64,000 nt of DNA from Daphnia carinata. Its lineage: Eukaryota > Arthropoda > Branchiopoda > Diplostraca > Daphniidae. Below the pieces are notes generated by a model, which was given only the letters and a program-made list of their open reading frames with translations, did not search any database and was not told the DNA's origin. Location: NCBI RefSeq assembly GCF_022539665.2, contig NC_081338.1, positions 620,001 through 684,000 of the forward strand, given 5' to 3'. Both the position numbers and the translations under genes were made by a program. Shown piece after piece: positions 61,301 to 64,000 of the stretch. How positions within the stretch are numbered: position 1 is the stretch's first letter; every line of letters starts with the position of its first letter.

Positions 61301-64000
61301 TCGGCGACATGACAACGGGTGAAGCTCCACGAACGTTTGACGGTACTGATCGATATATTACATCCGGCGATGTCAACAAGCCTAAAGACGACCCGGTAGT
61401 TGGGTCTTCTGAATGAATGGGTTGATGAAACGTCGTGTCGATCGTGTGCCCTACTGGCCCGATATTTACTGCTGGCGCAATCGTTTCCAATGGCGATGGT
61501 GGCAATGGCGCAGGACTCACACCTCTTCGGTTCGATTCTATAATCTCAACCGGTTGGTTAACACTCTGTACAGGTAACTCTGGTTCTATGGACCCTTTGG
61601 TGGGCAAGTGGCCTCCTGGCAGTGCCAAAAGGATTTTTTCCGAAGATCGATTCAAAGGTTCGGTGACGGGCGGTGCTGCTGGCGGTGGATGTTCTTTTTC
61701 AAGTCGGGCTTGAGACTCGTTATGTTCAGTGTCCGAAACAAGTTTTGGGTCCATCCGAGGGGCGTCTGCCGGTGTAGGGCACTCGGGCCGCGGTGCAGAA
61801 CTGGACAATGGCAGCGCTGGATGTGGTGGACACATAAACTGTGGCGTTTGTGACGGAAGACCAGGACGCTGTAGCATCGTCACCTCTCCCACGGCGGGGG
61901 CATTAAATGAGGAAGGAAAAAGAAAAGGTGGTAGGAATTCTGGCCTGAAGAAGGAGGTAAAATACGGCGGGAAGTGAAACGGCGTTGAATAAGGAACGTT
62001 GAAAAAATAAGGGGATAAAGTGTGATCTTGGGTAACCACCGCTGAGGGATCCGCGTGAGCATAGGCAGATGGCGATGACCTATTTGTAGCAGCTGTATGG
62101 GTCTGCGTTTCGACTGGCTCTATCGCTGCCTGACTGGCAGGCACAAGAGACATTTCCGGAGCAAGAGGCGCTTCATCGTTCAAATTTGTGCTTGATGCCT
62201 CTTTGGCTGGTGTCAAAGGTTTCCACTTGCTAGGCGGTGCGATGCTGTTGGAAGGCGTAACAGCTCTTTCGGCGAACGACGAATCCGTTTCTTTGTCGGT
62301 CACCACAGACAACGAGTGGCAGTCATTTAGGCCGTCTTCTGATTTGGGAGACAGCGTTTGCTGTTCAGGTAGCGCTGATGGCTGGCTCTCGCTTGGCGTT
62401 GCTACGCTTTCAGCGTTTGGCAACGGCGTCGCACAGGTAGGTGTAGGCGGTGCAGGACCTGTTTTGATAGCATATTGCATCCGCAATTTCTCGACGAGAT
62501 TCATCGTTTCCCTGGCACTGTCCTCGTTGGTGTCGGCTTTGGGGATGGCTTCCGTGTTGAAGGAATAACTCAGAGTTGAGAGAGCTGCCGTATCGTCCTG
62601 ATCGTAATCCTCATCAAACAATCGGCCTTCACTCATTTGCGAGGCACTTTTTAGGAAACCTGTGCCACTATCCGAAACGCTACGAGCAATGTCCAACAAC
62701 TCGCTTTCGTCAAATTCAAAGAGATCGCCACTTCTGTTTGCTCCTTCCTCTTTGGCCTTTTTCACGGGAGGCTGAGTAAGGGAAAAAGGCCCTTCGACCG
62801 GTTTCGCGTGCTCGAGCTTGAAGTCAGAGGGCTCCTCATTTCTTCGATGCTTCCCTGTCTCCTCATCTGGCGTCTGGGTAGCTCCTTCAGGAGTTGGGCG
62901 TTCAACCATTTCAGCTCCTTTATCGTGCCCGGCTCTCGGGGTTTCCGATTTCGATAAGGCATCGTTCGCTTGACCTTTATCGATTCTGGCTTCTGGTTCG
63001 GGCAATTTCTCCTGCTTAATTGGGCTACGTACTGGCTCTGGCTTGGAACGCTCAGCTGAATTTCGACGCTTTCCGTCAGAGTGTTCGAGTCCAGTACCTG
63101 TCCGACACGGTTGCCGATTATCGAATCCTTCACGCTGTGTCGATGAGATGGAATCTCCCCTACTTCGTCTGTTGGCCTGTTTTGGCTTAGGTTTGTTAAC
63201 ATGTGATCGATTATCAGGATCGGTGACGGGCAGTTTCGTTCTTGCAATGGACGGCTCGCCGGATTTGGCTGGGCTGGCAACACTTGGTGTTGCCGTTCCT
63301 GCTGCTGCTGCTTCTCCCGAGGTTTGAGACAGTCGAGGCGATGTGATTCGGCCTTTGATCGCGTTCTTCTGAGGAACAGCTTCGCTGGGGTTCGATCCCG
63401 ATTCCGAATCGGAACTGTGACTGGATGAATCGGAAGATGAGGACGAGGAGGAAGATGACGACGATGAAGAAGAGGAGGAGGACGAGGAGAATTTGCTTGG
63501 TTTGATAACGACATCAACGGAACTGGTGGTTCCTGCACCGGTTCTAAGCGGCGGTTGCTGTGGCTGCGCAGACTCTGACTGCGGGTGTACTTTACTGACA
63601 TTGGTCGATTTGACTGATTCGCTGGATGAGTTGGAGCTAGATGAGCTACTAAGGCTGGAGCTTGAGGATCCAGATGAGGAGGAGGAACTTGACGAGGAAG
63701 ACGAGCTTGAGGAGCTTTTAGATCGAGATCTTGAACTGGATGAACTGGATCTTGTTCTCGACCTGCCGGGTTGTTGTTGAGCCCTAACGGCAACAGGACA
63801 TTCGGGACCGGATGGGATCTCAGACATCGGGCTGATTTGAGCAACTTTCTTGACCGGCTGTTGCTGTTTGGGTTGTGCGGAGGACTCTCCGGCGGGCTGG
63901 GCTTTATTTCTGACCGGCCCACTTTTCGTTTCCGAGAGAGTCGCAGTGACCAATTTGGTGGCTGACGCATTTTTGCCGGAAGTTTTCTGGGCCCCACGAC
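58323..64000 (-). CDS. Large Ser-rich, low-complexity nuclear-type protein, 3' exon (partial)
   Basis: A single minus-strand frame runs from the window edge to a stop at 58323 (over 1,890 residues) with no intron. The frame is open at 64000, so the start lies outside the window. Order from the N side: SR-type and poly-Ser tracts (63770-63610 and 63490-63400), acidic serine text (ESELLDIARSVSDSGTGFLK), Pro-rich middle, an RG-rich patch (RGGARGRVSNRGARARGG, about 61100), RRMRKKELIRQYVSQD (about 59980), an AT-hook-like ERRRGRPPSN (about 59470), then repeated basic/hydrophobic motifs PPKLKIRFREK, KKIRFRPPKKR and PPKLIIRFGKK. Composition suggests a chromatin or transcription factor; a PHD-finger protein of the Rhinoceros/Jade type is one guess. 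No catalytic domain is in view. Confidence 0.8.
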   Translation of the reverse strand, partial: RGAQKTSGKNASATKLVTATLSETKSGPVRNKAQPAGESSAQPKQQQPVKKVAQISPMSEIPSGPECPVAVRAQQQPGRSRTRSSSSSSRSRSKSSSSSSSSSSSSSSSGSSSSSLSSSSSSNSSSESVKSTNVSKVHPQSESAQPQQPPLRTGAGTTSSVDVVIKPSKFSSSSSSSSSSSSSSSSSSSDSSSHSSDSESGSNPSEAVPQKNAIKGRITSPRLSQTSGEAAAAGTATPSVASPAKSGEPSIARTKLPVTDPDNRSHVNKPKPKQANRRSRGDSISSTQREGFDNRQPCRTGTGLEHSDGKRRNSAERSKPEPVRSPIKQEKLPEPEARIDKGQANDALSKSETPRAGHDKGAEMVERPTPEGATQTPDEETGKHRRNEEPSDFKLEHAKPVEGPFSLTQPPVKKAKEEGANRSGDLFEFDESELLDIARSVSDSGTGFLKSASQMSEGRLFDEDYDQDDTAALSTLSYSFNTEAIPKADTNEDSARETMNLVEKLRMQYAIKTGPAPPTPTCATPLPNAESVATPSESQPSALPEQQTLSPKSEDGLNDCHSLSVVTDKETDSSFAERAVTPSNSIAPPSKWKPLTPAKEASSTNLNDEAPLAPEMSLVPASQAAIEPVETQTHTAATNRSSPSAYAHADPSAVVTQDHTLSPYFFNVPYSTPFHFPPYFTSFFRPEFLPPFLFPSSFNAPAVGEVTMLQRPGLPSQTPQFMCPPHPALPLSSSAPRPECPTPADAPRMDPKLVSDTEHNESQARLEKEHPPPAAPPVTEPLNRSSEKILLALPGGHLPTKGSIEPELPVQSVNQPVEIIESNRRGVSPAPLPPSPLETIAPAVNIGPVGHTIDTTFHQPIHSEDPTTGSSLGLLTSPDVIYRSVPSNVRGASPVVMSPTTELGVSNSEKRQRPTRQAAINATKVTAEQLNDMHPSSVQNTETAAAPITEVPALTLNVSPSRPRGGARGRVSNRGARARGGAAAKRGPMGVFEPKLVSGLSSQDLAGTVYDFDDFNDDVSDPERSCPLNSKLIRKPEAFSSPLSGKSPKCKSGQPVSITGLTRTRKSREPSTDSAGFDSENEASRRMTNTPMSFHLDKSPPIRKRSVECETPILAPQIVPPMRLTIPRVNVSTPNFEPSISTTPSAPLSYNRIVEEPPSLSDSKRDVAFVQELQPTSTAELNHCPPVAEPLPIPSTSSTSPVVGQASSALPNQLADCLPRAASMPGPSVKAMQDLEALNRAIESALAAKPSLADAVKPETLVPPTACPSTTVAATPTCNSIMTSIDSSRHALKFKIKGPFLDANYSGGNSGGNTSALPSSLNSSSASCTPAAESSNLRRMRKKELIRQYVSQDVTTPAQPSHLNAFLHFPYSSALAYANEEYLLAGSNDLSEVIGSTNVGTLPSSSNLGQQAIGGAGGGGGGYNGGKSHISIPKAVASLGSFGSHDDYISTGPLNEHARDGKRRRRGNAMNPPLSRELRNLQMSASLMDPSLAADRTNETEVGKRKERRRGRPPSNRTSATCQEMAVVSEKDKNTNLDFATHPPPKLKIRFREKLGAGEVVTVCDSGGLDVSTENAGDDPLTAHTKEDDEAKKIRFRPPKKRLSDSGSDVNKLVGRDAMGGGSDPPRLENNPPTLEELWRQSMKFREEVMADFSKSERRKGHQPQSVGDNSSADKPDGAPCGLDFKPEFKNKRHKTKTRKDRSKSKDRDGNNRRRPPVASTDLVSIAGGGGVDGYHFASVGGCSGEAVESGRKRKRSLSDENGVNNSIDGHAGRNGVQIISKDNRENCSAPPKLIIRFGKKPVSGIRDPPSNDVKLLQNMESQGNEDVTPPPPLEKHEGGDVPSGVTSMRLMPIKLKLARCSQGSYVTKAKSDSTPPPSPTATPKESCEVR

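Noticed and set aside
62762-63997. Second minus-strand frame of 411 aa (Pro/Arg-rich)
   Set aside because: Overlaps the longer Ser-rich frame in another phase; a composition shadow of repetitive GC-rich codons.

Overview
This window looks like an arthropod nuclear genome. A branchiopod crustacean such as Daphnia fits best (inference). Introns are short (about 60-85 bp) where exon phases can be checked. There is an intact three-exon V-ATPase proteolipid gene and an insulin-like peptide gene. The repeats are Ty3/Gypsy, BEL/Pao and DIRS retroelements, several nested in each other or in older genes.

Layout. 1-6693: decayed Ty3/Gypsy copy with a truncated 5' LTR, many frameshifts and a 247-bp tandem duplication inside its RT. 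8205-18606: VPS13B-like pseudogene split by a young BEL/Pao element (9297-17257; 385-bp LTRs, CTAAG target duplication, tRNA-Phe primer site) that carries an extra zinc-knuckle ORF next to its 3' LTR. 18664-19400: LTR on the minus strand followed by a 60-bp tandem repeat. 19553-20098: unrecognised two-exon gene. 20380-21290: broken integrase-core gene. 21700-24340 (minus): HECT-type gene broken by two solo LTRs. 26110-28330 (minus): 5'-truncated DIRS-like element. 29440-39793: retrovirus-like Ty3/Gypsy element with intact gag and pol, a candidate spliced env and a gap where its 3' end should be. 40760-43555 (minus): gag-only LTR element. 43886-46757 (minus): BEL fragment with a solo LTR inside.

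From about 47 kb the window becomes gene-bearing host DNA: an ARMC9-like partial gene (minus, 47401-48300), a MITE (48400-48909), V-ATPase c subunit (50025-50902), a candidate TATA/initiator promoter with a 5' UTR exon (about 53960-54079), an insulin-superfamily precursor in four phase-consistent exons (55566-56498), and a very large Ser-rich nuclear-type exon on the minus strand (58323 to the window edge).

The most notable items are the env-bearing Gypsy element (donor just before the gag ATG, acceptor touching the env ATG, long coiled-coil Gag, composite lectin-like/mucin-like Env), the insulin-like gene with a long N-terminal propeptide, the BEL accessory zinc-knuckle ORF, the gag-only LTR element, and the HECT gene hit twice by solo LTRs. 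All identifications come from reading the sequence; no database search was run.
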